In this document: one piece after another, positions 24,839-37,590 of the stretch
How the letters are laid out: each line of letters starts with the position of its first letter
Position numbering within the stretch: position 1 is the stretch's first letter
NCBI RefSeq assembly: GCF_040939455.1
Contig: NC_134117.1
Span: 29,071,501-29,135,500 of the forward strand
Length of the DNA stretch: 64,000 nucleotides
Direction of reading: 5' to 3'
From: Microcebus murinus
Lineage: Eukaryota > Chordata > Mammalia > Primates > Cheirogaleidae
Position numbers and translations under genes: made by a program
The notes under the pieces: model-generated
Told to the model about the DNA's origin: nothing
Seen by the model: only the letters and a program-made list of their open reading frames with translations
Database searches by the model: none

Positions 24839-27309
24839 AATCTCCATACAGCTGCTCACCTGGTTTGTGGCTGTGGAAGTCACATTAACGTAAGTTAGTC
24901 TCATCTGTAAAATGGGCATATCTCTCAGAGTAGTTGAGAAGGAGTAGTGTCATGTTTGTAAAGCACCATCTGTAGCACCAAGACAGTTACTAGGTGATAA
25001 GAGAGGCCAGTTATGTGGGAGAGACATGGTGAGGAATGAAAAGGGCTGGGACTTCTGGGGTCAGTCTGTCCTGGGTGTGAATCCTGGCATCCCCACTTAA
25101 TAGCCATGTTACTGTGGTCAAATTTAACACATTGCCACACTAGAAAAAAATGTTTTTCCCTGGAGCCACAGTGTTTTATTGTGAAAATAGAATAAAAATT
25201 TTGTAAACAAAATTATCCTTTCTAGGTTATGGAAAATTTGTTCTTGTTTATTGTTTTCTATTCTTGAAAAATAGTTCTCGCTGCTCCCAAGGTAAAGTGA
25301 TGAATGAGTTACATATGCTTCCCGAGGCCCCGGGCCCAAAACTAGCGTGGGTTAAATCAACTCACATGGCAGTTAATGCATTAACCATTTTCCCTCAACT
25401 TTCCTCATTTGCAAAATAGAAGTAATACCTACCTCATGGGGTTGTGAAGAGGATTCAGTGATTGAATGTGGACAAACGTCAGGTAGATGCTAGATTCTCG
25501 GTGAGGGGTGACTGCTACTGCCATTGATGAGGGCTAAAAGTCCTTGGGCTTCCTTCTGCTCTGGGATTGTGCCTTTGTTTCTGCATAGTCTCTGTGGGTT
25601 TCTGTACCTTGCATTTTCACCTCAGAGCTATTCATGACATTAAGTCCAGGCAGAGGTACCTTAAGGGAAACTAATACCAGTAACTTGCTTTTTTTTGAAT
25701 TCAGTGTTCTACTCAATAAATGAGACTGGTTCCTTTGTTACTTCATAGGAGTAAGGGAAAGCTGAAGGACTAATCGCTGTGGAAACATTTCCCGATAGTC
25801 CAGATAGATTCAGACCCTCCTTTTTCTGTTATATACCACTGGCTATCTATCTATCTGTTTATTATTCCACCATTAGCTACAGGCCAGCCACTGGAATGAG
25901 GAAGGGACGAAAATCTTGTTGAAAGCTAGGTCCTGGTATGACATTTGTGAATACGTTTGGGTACCAAGATTGCTTTGTTTCTCATCAAGAGTCTGTTGAA
26001 TTTATATAAGCCATGTATGTGATCATGTGTGCACATACACAGATGAGGTTGACTGGAGTGAAACTAATTCCGCAAGCTATGAGAGAACACAGTTCTCTAT
26101 ATTATAGTCACATGTTTTTTTTACAGCTCCTGTGATAGCCATTTTTTGTGATAATCAGTTAACAAATTTTGAAGGAAAGATGAATAGGGATTGAGGATTA
26201 AAACTAGATTCTGTCATGTGGGAATGCCCCTATTCTTAGGCAATCAGAAGGCTACTTTAGTATTGTTGACCATCGTTTCTTCAGAATATTGCTAACTGGG
26301 ATCTTCTTTATTAATCTGAGATTTTTCTTGATTATCACCAGTGTTCAAAGAGGTATAGAATTATGTGATTATGCTGAGGGTTAAAATTTTTTTTCTTGAC
26401 TTAACTTTTTGTATATGTGATCTTAGGAAGACCTAGAAAGGTAACATCTTGACATTTATAAAGAAAATGGAATGAATCCAGCTAAATCTTTTGAGTGGTT
26501 TTCCTGTTGAAATTTTATCTTGCTCGCTGAAAATCTTGGCACATTTACAGTTCCCTGCTGTTCTGGCAGTGTCCCAGCATTTATTCTTTAATGGGTTTAT
26601 ATGCATACTTTAGTGCTTCATATTTTTAGAGAGGGAGAAACTGTTCAGACTGGAACTGATTAAAATGTCATCATAATACAAAAATTATATATACTCATTT
26701 TATGTTGTTAAAATGCTTAAGTTGGTAATTAAAAATATTTGTTGATTTTTTTCTTAAATGACTGTCAAGGTGGAATATTATGAGCATAGCATTTTTGTTT
26801 TAAGGAAATAAATTTAAAAGTGCATTTCTATTATTCCGAAGATATTTATTTTTCAAGAGAGCATATTCAGTATCCTATTTTTATAAAGGCATATTTTTGT
26901 AAGTTTATTATTCAGGTACTCATAAGATTAGAAAAAATGATTCTCAAGGTTGATACTGATTAGATTTTAAGCATATCTCTGGCTCAAAGGGGAACAATGT
27001 TTTGTAGGTCTGGGAAATTGGATTTGGTTATTGGACTAGTGTTATATTATGCCGGTTAAATTTTTGATGCTAATTAAAATTTTATAGATATTTTTATGTT
27101 CTAAGAATCCAGGTTTATTTTTATAAAATTGAATGATTTTTCTCTTACCCTGTAAAGAATTGTTTTATAACTATTTTAAAATGCATTATCAGTATTTTAA
27201 AGTGTAATATCATTATTTCATATTATAAAAAGTATCTAGTCATTACAAAAATAAATGGAAATAGGTTTGCTTTGTCATTTTGGTGGGGAGTTTTTGGGTA
27301 TTTTTAATA

Positions 27310-28180
27310 TTTAATGGAAATTTTCAAATATACACAAAAATAGGGACAATATATATATATATAGTGAGTCCCCATCTACCCAACACCCAGCATTAGTAAT
27401 TGTCAACTCATGGCATACCTTGTTTTATTTATATCCTCACTTAACCCTCCTTTTATTCTGACGTGAATCTTAAACCTTAACATCATTTCAACTGCAAATA
27501 TTTTAGTATATATCTCTCTAAAAGACAAGTATAATTCCTTAATATGATGAAATATTCAGTTTGCATTCAAATTTACCCCACTTGTAACTATTAATATTTC
27601 TCTTTTAATATTTTTTTTTGCATCAAAATCCAATTAAAGGCCATACATTCATTATTTGGTTAAAATGTCTCTTAAGGCACTTTTAATCTATAGATGTTCT
27701 CTCTCTTTTCACTTGTAATTTGTTTTAAAAAAACTATTTTTTAAAATTCCTATAGTTTTCCACACTCAGGATTTTGCTGATTATATCTCTGAGGTGTCAT
27801 TTAATGTTTTTCCACATGCTTCCCTCCACCTCCATGTTTCCTGTAAAGTGGTAGTTGAAGATCTGTAGGCTTGATCATACTCAATAACACTTATCCAAGA
27901 ATACTTAACCGGTAGTTTGCAAATTTTTTTGAAGGGGTACATAATGCCTGCTTCTCTTTCTTTGTGAGGTCAGCAGCCATTGATGATTATGGCCTAACTC
28001 AAGTAATGCATTAGTGGTTATAATATTCTAATTCCATTGTTCCTTTTATATTTATTAGCTGGGATACTTCTATAAGGAGAACCTACCTTTCATCAACCCC
28101 ATTTGGTTATCTGGGGGTATAGCTCATAGATACGAAAGGCAAGATAGATGCTTGTTTCTTTTGTGCACCAATTGGGTGAA
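27310..28180 (-). repeat. Ancient L1 (L1ME-like) 3' region, reverse orientation
   Basis: Weak but extended resemblance to reversed L1ME sequence: 'gtgagtccccatctacccaa', 'tttccacactcaggattttg', 'cctgtaaagtggtagttgaa' and 'cttgatcatactcaataaca'. Highly decayed. The family is tentative. Confidence 0.5.
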
Positions 28181-29137
28181 TAAAAGTTGATTCAAAGGTG
28201 ACCAGCTAGGTGTGTGCGTGTGTGTACCATTATTAACTCACAGAAAAGTTATTTTTAAACTTTGAATACTGTGCTATGTGGCAAATTCCTAAGTCTAATG
28301 GTGAATTTTCTTTGATTGTTCAATGTTTAAAGTGATAGTTCTTGTTTTAAAGAGTACTTAGTATTTGCAGTAAAGAACTATCCAGTTCATTTATTCACTC
28401 AACAAATACTTATTGAGTACCTTATCATGTATCAGGCACTCTTAGACACAGAAGGTAGATACTTCACTTAATAAAACAAACAAACACTCAGCTTTCTGGC
28501 ATTTGGAGCTCCATTTGAGGCTGTTATTTAAAAACATTTCAAAACTCCTGACCTACTTATCTCTATCTCTTTTGTCTGTTCCCTCAAATATGTTTTCCTT
28601 TCTATCAGCCATACAACATCTGTAACTGAAATATACAAAAGAAAACATCAGGAAATGCCTCTTCCCTAGAATTTCAAATGCTATTGGGCTATAGTTCTCT
28701 GTCCTTTCCTAAGAGAATTCTCCATCACTTCCTTTACTTGTCTATTAGGTTTTGAGAATGTATATTGATACAGCTTTAATGGCATAAAATAATAGATGCT
28801 CAAATCAAAGAAGACATGTTTTTTTTCATTTAACACAGTTTTGCTATTAACAAATTATTCTTGTTTTATACAAAATGTATTTTAATTTTAGTTACTGATT
28901 ATACAAGAAATAATTGCTACTTGAGTCCAAAAAAATATATTAGGTCAGATTTGGTGTATGATGCTAACAGGTGATTTGCAAAGCAAATGATACAATTTTA
29001 ATAAGTTCAGAGAGAATGCTAACATAAAGGCATCTTGAAAAAAGAATAACTTTCCAGAGTAGAGAGCATTTTGTGTTTATAAATTATGGACATTGCTCCG
29101 TATGTATGTTTCAAAACATCTTATTTTATCTTTGCAG

Positions 29138-29205
29138 GAGCGATTGGTTATATGGGAACAAGTGCCTTTGTCCGAAAAATCTATACTAATGTGAAAATTG
29201 ACTAG
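29138..29205 (+). CDS. TM9SF3: TM9SF3 last coding exon: residues 568-589 and stop
   Basis: This 68-nt coding part carries two bases completing Gly568, then [21 protein letters not shown] and a TAG stop (29,203-29,205). The final helix is followed by a short cytosolic tail ending Lys-Ile-Asp. A C-terminal KXD/E motif is known in plant and animal nonaspanins as a COPI-binding Golgi-retention signal, so retention in the Golgi is inferred. The ten visible exons sum to 1,110 nt including the stop, with all phases compatible. Confidence 0.97.
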
Positions 29206-30462
29206 AGACAAGAAAACGTGGAACTTCGGATCAATTTCTCTTTCATAGGGGTGGAACTTGCACAGCAACAAAAGCGCAAGAAGAGATTTGGGCTTTAACA
29301 CTGGGTACTTTGTGGGTCTCTCTTTCGTGGATGGCTTAAAGTAACATCTATTTCCATTGATCCTAGGTTCTTACTGACTGCTTTCTCCAACTGTTCACAG
29401 CAAATGCTTGGATTTTATGCAGTAGGCATTACTACAGTACATGGCTAATCTTCCCAAAAACTAGCTCATTAAAGATGAAATAGACCAGCTCTCTTCAGTG
29501 AAGAGGACAAATAGTTTATTTAAAGCATTTGTTCCAATAAAATAAATAGAGGAAAACTTGGATGCTAAAATTACATGAGTAGGAATCTTCCTGGCACTTA
29601 GTGTTTCTATGTTATTGAAAAATGATGTTCCAGAAAGATTACTTTTTTCTCTTATTTTTACTGCCATCGTCGACCTATTATGGGACATTTTTATATATTG
29701 AGTCTGGGTTCCTTTTTGACTTGTTTTTGTTTTTTTCCCCCTATCCAACTGCATCCTTTTTTTTAAAAAAGAATTAAAAAATATTAAACCCTGCATGTAA
29801 TATATCTGCTGTCATCTTAGTTGGACCAACTTCCCATTTATTTATCTTGAAACTATCCAGTTACATCTTAATTCCATCCAAAGAAGATACAGTCCGAAGA
29901 TAGAGGTGTACTCTCTACAATCCAATTTACTGTACAGTTAGAAAGCAAAGTATTAAATGGAGAAGATACTTGTTTTTATTAAACATTTTGAGATTTAGAT
30001 AAACTACATTTTAACTGAATGTCTAAAGTGATTATCTTTTTTTCCCCCCAAGTTAGTCATACATCTTTTTGGGTTTGAATGAAGGCTTTAAATAAGAAAT
30101 TATTAAAAACAAGGGGGGGTGGGTAATAACTGTATATAACATTAAATAATGTAACGTAGGTGTAGATTCCCAAATGCATTCGGATGTACAGATTGACTAC
30201 GGAGTACTTTTTTCTGATGATGATTGGTGTAGAAATGTGTGAATTTGGGTGGCTTTTTACATCTTGCCTACCATTGCATGAAACATTGGGGTTTCTTCAA
30301 AATGTGTGTGTCATACTTCTTTTGGGAGGGGGGTTGTTTTCTTCTGTTTCTTTTTTGAGACTCCTACAGGAGCTGAATTTGTAATTTAGAAACATTTAAT
30401 TTTGTTAATCCTGTCTGGGACACTTAAGTAACATCTAAAGCATTATTGCTTTAGAATGTTCA

Positions 30463-30468
30463 AATAAA
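30463..30468 (+). terminator. TM9SF3: Candidate proximal poly(A) signal AATAAA
   Basis: Canonical AATAAA, followed within 20-45 bases by U/GU-rich sequence (attgttttgtgg, then gatgtgtttgc). It would give a 3' UTR of about 1.3 kb. Confidence 0.55.
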
Positions 30469-32257
30469 ATTTCCTGACCAAATTGTTTTGTGGAAATAGA
30501 TGTGTTTGCAATTTGAAGATATCTGTTCAAAAGGCAATGTTACTGAATGCCATTTAAAAATAATATATAATAAACTATGTTTTTCTAATACAGGGGACCC
30601 ACACTTTAAAATCCCCAAACTTGCTTACATCTAGATTATCCAGTACAGTCATAAAGTGAATGACTAGCCCCTTGAATGAAATTGTGGCACAAAATCTATT
30701 CAGGTTGGTGTACAATTTATAGTGGGATGGAGTACAAGTGGTTAGCTTACTATTGGACAAGCAAATAAAGGTTACAGTTTCCTAAGAGAAGTGATTTTAA
30801 TTTTGAATACGTTTTTCTGTAACTAACTATAATGTGAAGCTTTTCTAGAACTATTGAGTTTCTAGTTTAATAGTTTGCTATGCAAATGACCACCTAAAAC
30901 AATACTGTATATTGGTATTTTTGGAAAGACTCAAAACAGCTGTTTAAAACCTTAATCTGAAACTCATGACATTAGTAGTTACATGTTTCCATTACAAAAT
31001 AAGTTTCTATAAATTGATGGACTCCACATCCTATACTGTGGCTTGTAAGTCCTAGAAAACGTAAAAAGTATGATTTCTTACCAGTTAAGTATGCTCGATG
31101 TGAACAAATAGAAATTTGATCAGAAGCTGTAGGGTAAATCCTCTTCTTCAAGCCAAAACTTTATATTAAATGTAATCTATTGGTTCTTACCTTTTTTTCT
31201 TTCTCACTTACCTTTAAGATTTTATAAAAAAGAAACTAAAATTCAGTATTTAATTGCTTATGTTATTTTTAGTTGCATATAAAGTACTTTTTAGTTGCAT
31301 ATAAAGTACTTTTAGCATAACAACACATAGTCTATCTGATGGGAGTATAAATTGGATAGCAAGCTTTTGTCTTAAATTGAAATTTGTTTCACATGATACG
31401 AATTTTGCAGGTAAGATGTAGGGTTTTTTTAAAAATGGGTAGGTTAGCTGCTTTCAGGTGCACCGATTCTTTCTACTAAATTGAGCTTTATTTGAAGTTC
31501 TTTGGAATTTGCAGTGAAAAATTTTCTAATTCCAATTACACTAACACCATCAAAATGAATATAAATCACCTTAAAAGTCCTTTAGAAAAGGACTTGTATT
31601 GGTTTATGGCTTCATAGAGGGGCTGAATAAATATATGCCTATATCTTGAAGAAGTAATTCACAAGTGGTTTTAGCTACCTAGCTAATAGAAAGTAGAATG
31701 TTATTTAAGTTAATTGAAGAATGGGGTTTTTTTTTTTACCCCATTAATGCTGTGTATCTGTCTTCCATTTGTTAACATTATTTGCTCAACTTACCAATTG
31801 ATGCTTTGAACACTATCAAAAACTAAGGATAAACCTTCTCTGCATATCTTTAAGCATACTTCTACTGACCTTCTGAAGTTTAACTACATTAGTAGTTGAC
31901 ATCATTTTACTTACATCCTAGTACGAGAGTAGGATATGGTGGAAATGTAATGGCTGAAGGGATGGTCAAGCATTCTTTGGAATATCATAATGGGCTCCTA
32001 GATTATACTGGGTTTGCCCATAAATCAAACCCCACACTCTTAAGAATTCATTATATTGTGGTGATATCTGAACATAGTGAATGCTATGTTCGGGTATTTT
32101 CCATTAAGTGTGGATGGACCTCTATAAAGTTGGTTGCTGCAAATTCCACTTCTTCCAAAAGCCACTTTGTTTAGGGTTTATTTACAAATTGTATTTATTT
32201 TGATATAACTTTTGTTTCCTGAATGTTTACTCACCACCTTATGCCAAATATCTTGCA

Positions 32258-32263
32258 AATAAA
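32258..32263 (+). terminator. TM9SF3: Candidate internal poly(A) signal AATAAA
   Basis: AATAAA within 'cttgcaaataaatgttatta'. The downstream sequence is U-rich (tgaatttttataaatgtg) but only moderately GU-rich. Confidence 0.4.
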
Positions 32264-33259
32264 TGTTATTAAAAACTTCCTGAATTTTTATAAATGTGAA
32301 AAAGAGCGTATTAATATAATTTGTTCAGGAAAAGCTATGTACTGAAGGGCTTCTGTATATGAATTCTGATGGGTGGAAAGCCTATTTGTAATCTATACAC
32401 TGCAGTTCTATCTGGGTTTAAAGTTTAGATTTCAGTGTTTTAGTGCTTCATTCTGTTGATTTATTGGAACATAAATAGGAGTCATGACATAAAAACATAA
32501 GTATTCATTAATGTTTTATATCTTCATTAAAATTCTATAGTTATGAAGTTAAATTTTAGCAATCAAGGTGTTGAAGAGAACAGAAAAGTGAAAATTTATG
32601 GTGATCATTTGGAAGTGTGTACAGAAATAAACTAGATTATAGGTAAGGTAGATCAGAAAGTTAACACATATACCTGCTGAAATTTTGTAAGACTTAAATT
32701 CAATAGAGGATTAACTCTAGTTCTCTCCTGTGAACATTTCCCAAGACATCTGATTTGACATTCTTACATGACAGAAATGTGCAAGACAAATGTAAACAAA
32801 ATTAAGTTCTTATTTCACTGTTAGGAAATGGAAATGAAGAAACTTGTGAAACCTTATTTTGAAATATTGGTGAACTAGGCTTGCTAATAATTTATAACAT
32901 AGCATAGTGTGTGTTTACTCCAGTTCATCAATTTAGGTTGTTTGAAAATTATAAATGTTGTAAGATTTTAAGGCAAGGAAGAAATAACAGAGCATTCTTG
33001 GAAAAGCAGTTCCACTTAGGCTTTTCAACTATATCAAATTTGAATCTAATAATTCCCATAGAGTGCAGGCAGTCCGTGACAGAGTTGGAAGGAAACAATT
33101 ACTACTTGATTGTCACTTCCATTTTGAATACACCCTTGGTTTGTGTAGGCCATATTCCAACTGGCTTTTAGTAATAGAAATTCAGTATATAATGTATCAG
33201 ATACAATTCAGGTTCTTATATAGTCTGTTAATTTATCTGAAATTGGATTTTTAAAAAGT

Positions 33260-33265
33260 AATAAA
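33260..33265 (+). terminator. TM9SF3: Candidate distal poly(A) signal AATAAA
   Basis: AATAAA followed by a U-rich stretch (ttatttctttctgttttg) 30-50 bases downstream. It lies about 135 bp before the first transposon copy beyond the gene and fits a roughly 6-kb mRNA. Confidence 0.5.
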
Positions 33266-33398
33266 AAGTTAAATGTACTTCCCTTGGATGCATTATTTCT
33301 TTCTGTTTTGAAACAGGTAAACCAATCATAAGGAATAACCCATTATTATTGGCATGCATATGAAGAGATTATTAAAAGCTTTCCACATTTAAATAAAG

Positions 33399-33599
33399 CA
33401 GAGGTCTGCAAATTTCTTCTGTAAAGGGCAAGACAGTAAATATTTTAGGCTTTGAGGGCCATATAGTCTCTTGTCAAAACTACTCTACTGTTGTAGCACA
33501 AAGGCAGCCATAGTAAACATACATAAATTAATGAGTGAGCCTGTGTTCCAATATGACTTTACCAAAATGTCCAGTAGGCCATAGTTTTGCTCAACCCTG
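33399..33599 (+). mobile_element. Complete non-autonomous hAT-Charlie-type transposon
   Basis: The element runs from CAGAGGTCTGCAAAT to TTGCTCAACCCTG, whose ends are imperfect inverted repeats. It is flanked by an 8-bp direct repeat with one mismatch (AAATAAAG 33,391-33,398; AAATGAAG 33,600-33,607). An 8-bp duplication is the hAT hallmark. The internal 'ctgtaaagggcaagacagta' and 'ttttaggctttgagggccat' blocks match a common human MER-type repeat. No transposase is present. Confidence 0.8.
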
Positions 33600-34640
33600 A
33601 AATGAAGGATTTAAAATTTAAGGTTTGATTTTTCCCCAAAATTTGTATTTTGAAAAAAATGTTTAATGTATAGAGAAGTTGAGAGAATGGTACAATGAAT
33701 AAGGTTTTTTTTTTAATGATTTTTCTCTTATTACCATTCTTTTGACTTTTTTTGTATAATAACTGACTCCTACACTCAAACCCCACCGTTCCCTACGCCT
33801 ATCATTCTCCTGATTGATAATGCATTACATTTGTCTAGTACTTACTACTTTTTAAAAGCAATTTTACGTATGTTCCGGTACAGCCCTCCTGTGAGACTGG
33901 TAGAGTGGATAACCACATTTTATAGATAAAAAAACTAGGGCAGCTGAAGAAGCTCTTAATTTTAGTCCAGAAGAAATCAGGATTAGGGCCCTGTTGTCTT
34001 GACTGTTGGGGATGTCACCTCGCCAGTATGGGGCGCAATGTGTAGAAGTCACATTGAAAATTGGTGTTCTTTACAAATGGAAGGGATTATTTTTATTGTG
34101 GTACATTTAAATCAGTGGCTAATTGCTTTGTACTTTTGTTTTTCATCTTCATTTCTAACTACTTTTTAAAAGTTCTTATCAACCTCCTTAGTTCTTTTCT
34201 CCCCCTTAGTTTTATTAGCTGCCTCAGTCAGCACTTAAACTTGGCAATCCTGTTAGCCAGATAATTTTAAATTGGTACAAATTTTCATTACTTCTGATCT
34301 CTTTAATGAACGTTTTTTTTTTATCTAGTTGGAAAACAAAGAGTAGAGGGGAGTCTGTTATGCAGCCAACTTCTTGATTTCAAAGTGTAAACTATTTTAT
34401 GAAACCATCTACAATGTAACATTAAAAAGGGGGAAATAAGCCTACATTGGGACATGTGGGATTGTTAATGTAGTCTACAAATGTATTTAAAATTATTTGA
34501 TTATTTAAAATGATTTTCATTTTCAAAAGTTGTATGCTTAAGGTGACAGGAGTTTCACATGAAAATAAAATGAGGGAGATGGTTGTAGCGAGCAGCTGAT
34601 TTAAGTCATTTTAACTGGCCAATTAACATGACGGTTATTT

Positions 34641-34843
34641 AGAGGGTAGGGAACCTGCAGCCTGAAGGCCACATGTGGCTGTCTAGGTCCTTAAGTGCGG
34701 CCATTTGACCGAATCCACATTTTACAGAACAAATCCTTTTATTAAAAGGGGTGGAACAGAGAAAAGATGAAGCTTTTCTTGCCTCCTTTGGTGCTTAAAA
34801 AAAACAATCTTGAGATCAGAAGGCCGCCGGTTCCTCACCCCTG
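34641..34843 (+). mobile_element. Non-autonomous DNA-transposon-like element with inverted ends
   Basis: The start AGAGGGTAGGGAACCTGCAGC and the end CCGGTTCCTCACCCCTG are inverted-repeat partners (GGGT.GGGAACC / GGTTCC.CACCC). The interior includes a short palindrome, CCTTTTATTAAAAGGGG. The layout suggests a hAT-like non-autonomous element. I do not see a clear 8-bp target duplication. Confidence 0.55.
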
Positions 34844-37590
34844 CCCGGGATGGAGTCTGTCAGAGAGGTCTGCTGCAGTTACAAGACAGTAGGGTAGGGC
34901 AGACCTGAATAGGTAGGTGCCATAGATCTGGCAGCTGGTGTAATAGATGCTGGCATGAGGATGCAGGGTGTGTGGTTATCAAGGTATCCCAGGCAGAGAC
35001 GTGAAGATGTGAAGTGCCCTGTTAGGATGACTGCCAGGTGTTTAATGCAACAGGAATGTAATGTGGGAGGTGGCAAGAGCCACGGCTGGAAAGGTGAAAG
35101 GAAGGCCTGATGGTGGATGGAGGGCCTGGTATGCCACCCTGAAGACCTTGGATAAAGGTTTTGGAGGGCCAAGAAGGGTTTTAAGCAGCTGCTAAAAGTT
35201 GCAACAATATTAAATATTTTTAATTACCTTTGCCAAAGAACTCAGAATACCTTCTCAGTGGTCAGCACTGTGAACAAAGGAATGAGCTAGCAGATGAGCG
35301 TGTCCATTTTATTCTAGAGGCTCTGCTTCTTGCACTGGAGGAGATTATGATGATGTACAGTGGCCTGGAAAGGCAAAGTGAGAAGGAAGTGGCCTAGGTG
35401 GAGTAAAGAGGATAGATAGTAGTTAGGGTAGACTTGAAAAGGTCTGAGAGTGGCTGCAAGAGAACTGTTATCCTGGGCCTAGGCATATAGATGAAATGAG
35501 CTGGGCGGGGGGGGAAAGACATCTAAGAGAGAGGAAAAGCTTGTGTCCACTTAAACAGGTTTTCCACAGGATCCAGAGAGATGGGGAGGAAATCTGCAAA
35601 TAATTACGAATGTAATGATGGAACTAAATTGAACAGTTTTAGGTCATAAAGCCTTTTCTAAACTTCCAGTTTTTTCATGGGATTTAAATTAAAGAAAAAT
35701 ATATTTTAAAAATAATCTGAACCTAGATTAGAGTTTAACTGTGAAAGTGGTGAGTGAAATCAGGAACGATAGAACCGATATGAACCATCCCTTTTCCATC
35801 ATTCCTTTCTAACCTTTCTATTATGATCCAGATATTTTGTTGCTATTTGTTGGATGATAAAGTACCATCTAAACTGGACTTCTGACATAAAACTGTGCAG
35901 CTTGCTCACCTAGCAGCACTACCGTGTTCAAAATATTTGGACAAAGGGTGTTGGTGAGAAGACCTGGCAGCCACTCACCAGGTGGGGGGGGTTGGAGGCA
36001 ATGAAAGCTCACGACCGCCGTGCTTGCACAAGAGGTGGCCTCTCATGTCTGTTTTCCAGAGGAATTCTCTGCTAATGAGGAAGCCAGTTGTCTGTTTGTC
36101 TAATGCCATCTGGAGACCTGGAAGTGTCACAGAAGTTTGTTAGGCCTTTTAGATGTTAACTTGTCTACTGACAGGTGGTGACCTTCACTGGGGTGAATGT
36201 AGAGGACTATGGCGTTGGGTTTGACTCCTTCCAGCGTTGAGGCAGAAATGCTGTTTGACCCCCTCCCACACCTATTGCCTATTTAGCAGCCACTTGGCCT
36301 TCCCTGCCATTTGGTGGCATTCGTTCCCCCAAATTCCTTACTCCTGCCTGAGAGTTTCTAAACAGATCTTGCCCAATCTGGCTCCATCATGTATGTGCCC
36401 ATTTGATGAAAACTCAGCATGAAGCAGGGTCAACTCCACATTTCTTTCTAAGAGCCATTAACAAAATATGGAGTAGCACCCTTCCAGTGGTTAAAGAGAA
36501 GGGTGCCTTTGGCTCAGTGGTTTGAAGGACTTTCTATCCTGCTTGTTATCTTTGTTAATAGATGAGAAGACAGATGACCATATTTTGAGAGATCACTGTA
36601 AAGCCCAGCTCTGGGCTCCCTGTTGACTCTTATTGTCATTAATGTATGTGAAACCATATGTAAATCCCAAAGGGAAGTTCATTTCATTTCTCTGCTTTGC
36701 AGTTTAAATGAAAAAAGATTGTACTGGGTGTGATGCTAAAAAATCTCTACACATACACATTTGTTTGTTATACTTCTTGATTTGGGCAATTTTGCTTGCA
36801 TAAAAACATCTTTGAAAAGCTTCATGGTAATACTTTTCATGTCTCTAAATCAAAATGGCTCAGTTGTGACAATTTTACATTTAATGTACAATATAGAAGT
36901 GGGTTTCAAATAGCTCTTGATCGTTCTCCTAAATTATTTGGGCATTTGTTTTTAATTGGGAAGAAATAACCAGACTTCAGAAATTGGTCATTTTTATTCC
37001 ATCAAGTTAATGGTGAGTGGCTTATTTAATAAAAACGTGTATGTAATTTAACACAAATAGCACATGCAGCTTGTTGATTTGTCAGTCTTTTTGCCTGTAT
37101 GAAGCATCTTGGACTGTTTTACTAAAGGATAGGGTCACCTAGAGGGGAACTCTGTCATTTTAAATTTTTCTTCCGTACGTACTGCCAGCCACTACGTTAG
37201 GTTAGGTGGGTGCCGCAGCAAGCGCCCTTCATGGCTGGACGACGAGATATTGAGAGAGCTGAGAGAATCGCAGTCCTGAATTTTTTTCTGGGTTGAAAGG
37301 GACCTGAATTCACTTCATCCCTGCAGAGAAGCGATCGTCCGAAAGCACACGCGTTGGTGGCGACGCGGCCGCTCACATCGGGCTTCTGGTCCTGCGCTGC
37401 CGGCTCTAGCCGCTGCCGCCTGCCTTCGTACACGTGGGCGTCGGAGTTGTAAAGTGAGTTACGGAAATAAAACAGGCGGGAAGCCCGGCCTCGATCTTCA
37501 GGAGCGGCGTTGTCGGGAGTCGGAGGCCGGGTGGCGCCCGCAGCAGGCGCCTTCGCCGGGTGGGCGCGCCGCCGGCCGCCCGCTTCGGCA

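Larger units (their letters stand above)
23750..29137 (+). other. TM9SF3: Last TM9SF3 intron (5.4 kb)
   Basis: Contains a U6 snRNA pseudogene (23,935-24,038), an Alu with strepsirrhine features (24,559-24,838), MIR-like fragments around 24,890-24,990 and 25,380-25,490, and an old reversed L1ME-like stretch (about 27,310-28,180). The remainder is AT-rich with no gene-like signal. The acceptor is tctttgcag. Confidence 0.75.
29206..33285 (+). other. TM9SF3: TM9SF3 3' UTR (probable extent)
   Basis: About 4 kb of AT-rich, repeat-poor DNA follows the stop codon. Recognisable mobile elements begin only at 33,399, which fits a constrained UTR. Several AATAAA signals occur. The best by downstream U/GU-rich sequence are 30,463, 32,258 and 33,260. 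A Pumilio-like TGTATATA lies at 30,131-30,138 and a 22-bp tandem duplication at 31,271-31,314. The human mRNA is about 6 kb by my recollection, which would suit the distal end. The true 3' end is not proven by sequence alone. Confidence 0.65.
33286..37310. other. Intergenic region between TM9SF3 and TLL2
   Basis: About 4 kb. Holds a complete hAT-Charlie-type element (33,399-33,599), a short piece resembling an L1ME 3' end (about 33,645-33,705), a reversed MIR-like fragment (about 33,850-33,960), a DNA-transposon-like element with inverted ends (34,641-34,843), and purine-rich degraded repeat sequence (about 34,870-35,560) that I cannot assign. Open frames here (34,879-35,172 minus; 36,237-36,422 plus) show no known protein features. 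From 35,600 to 37,300 I see nothing definite. Confidence 0.65.
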
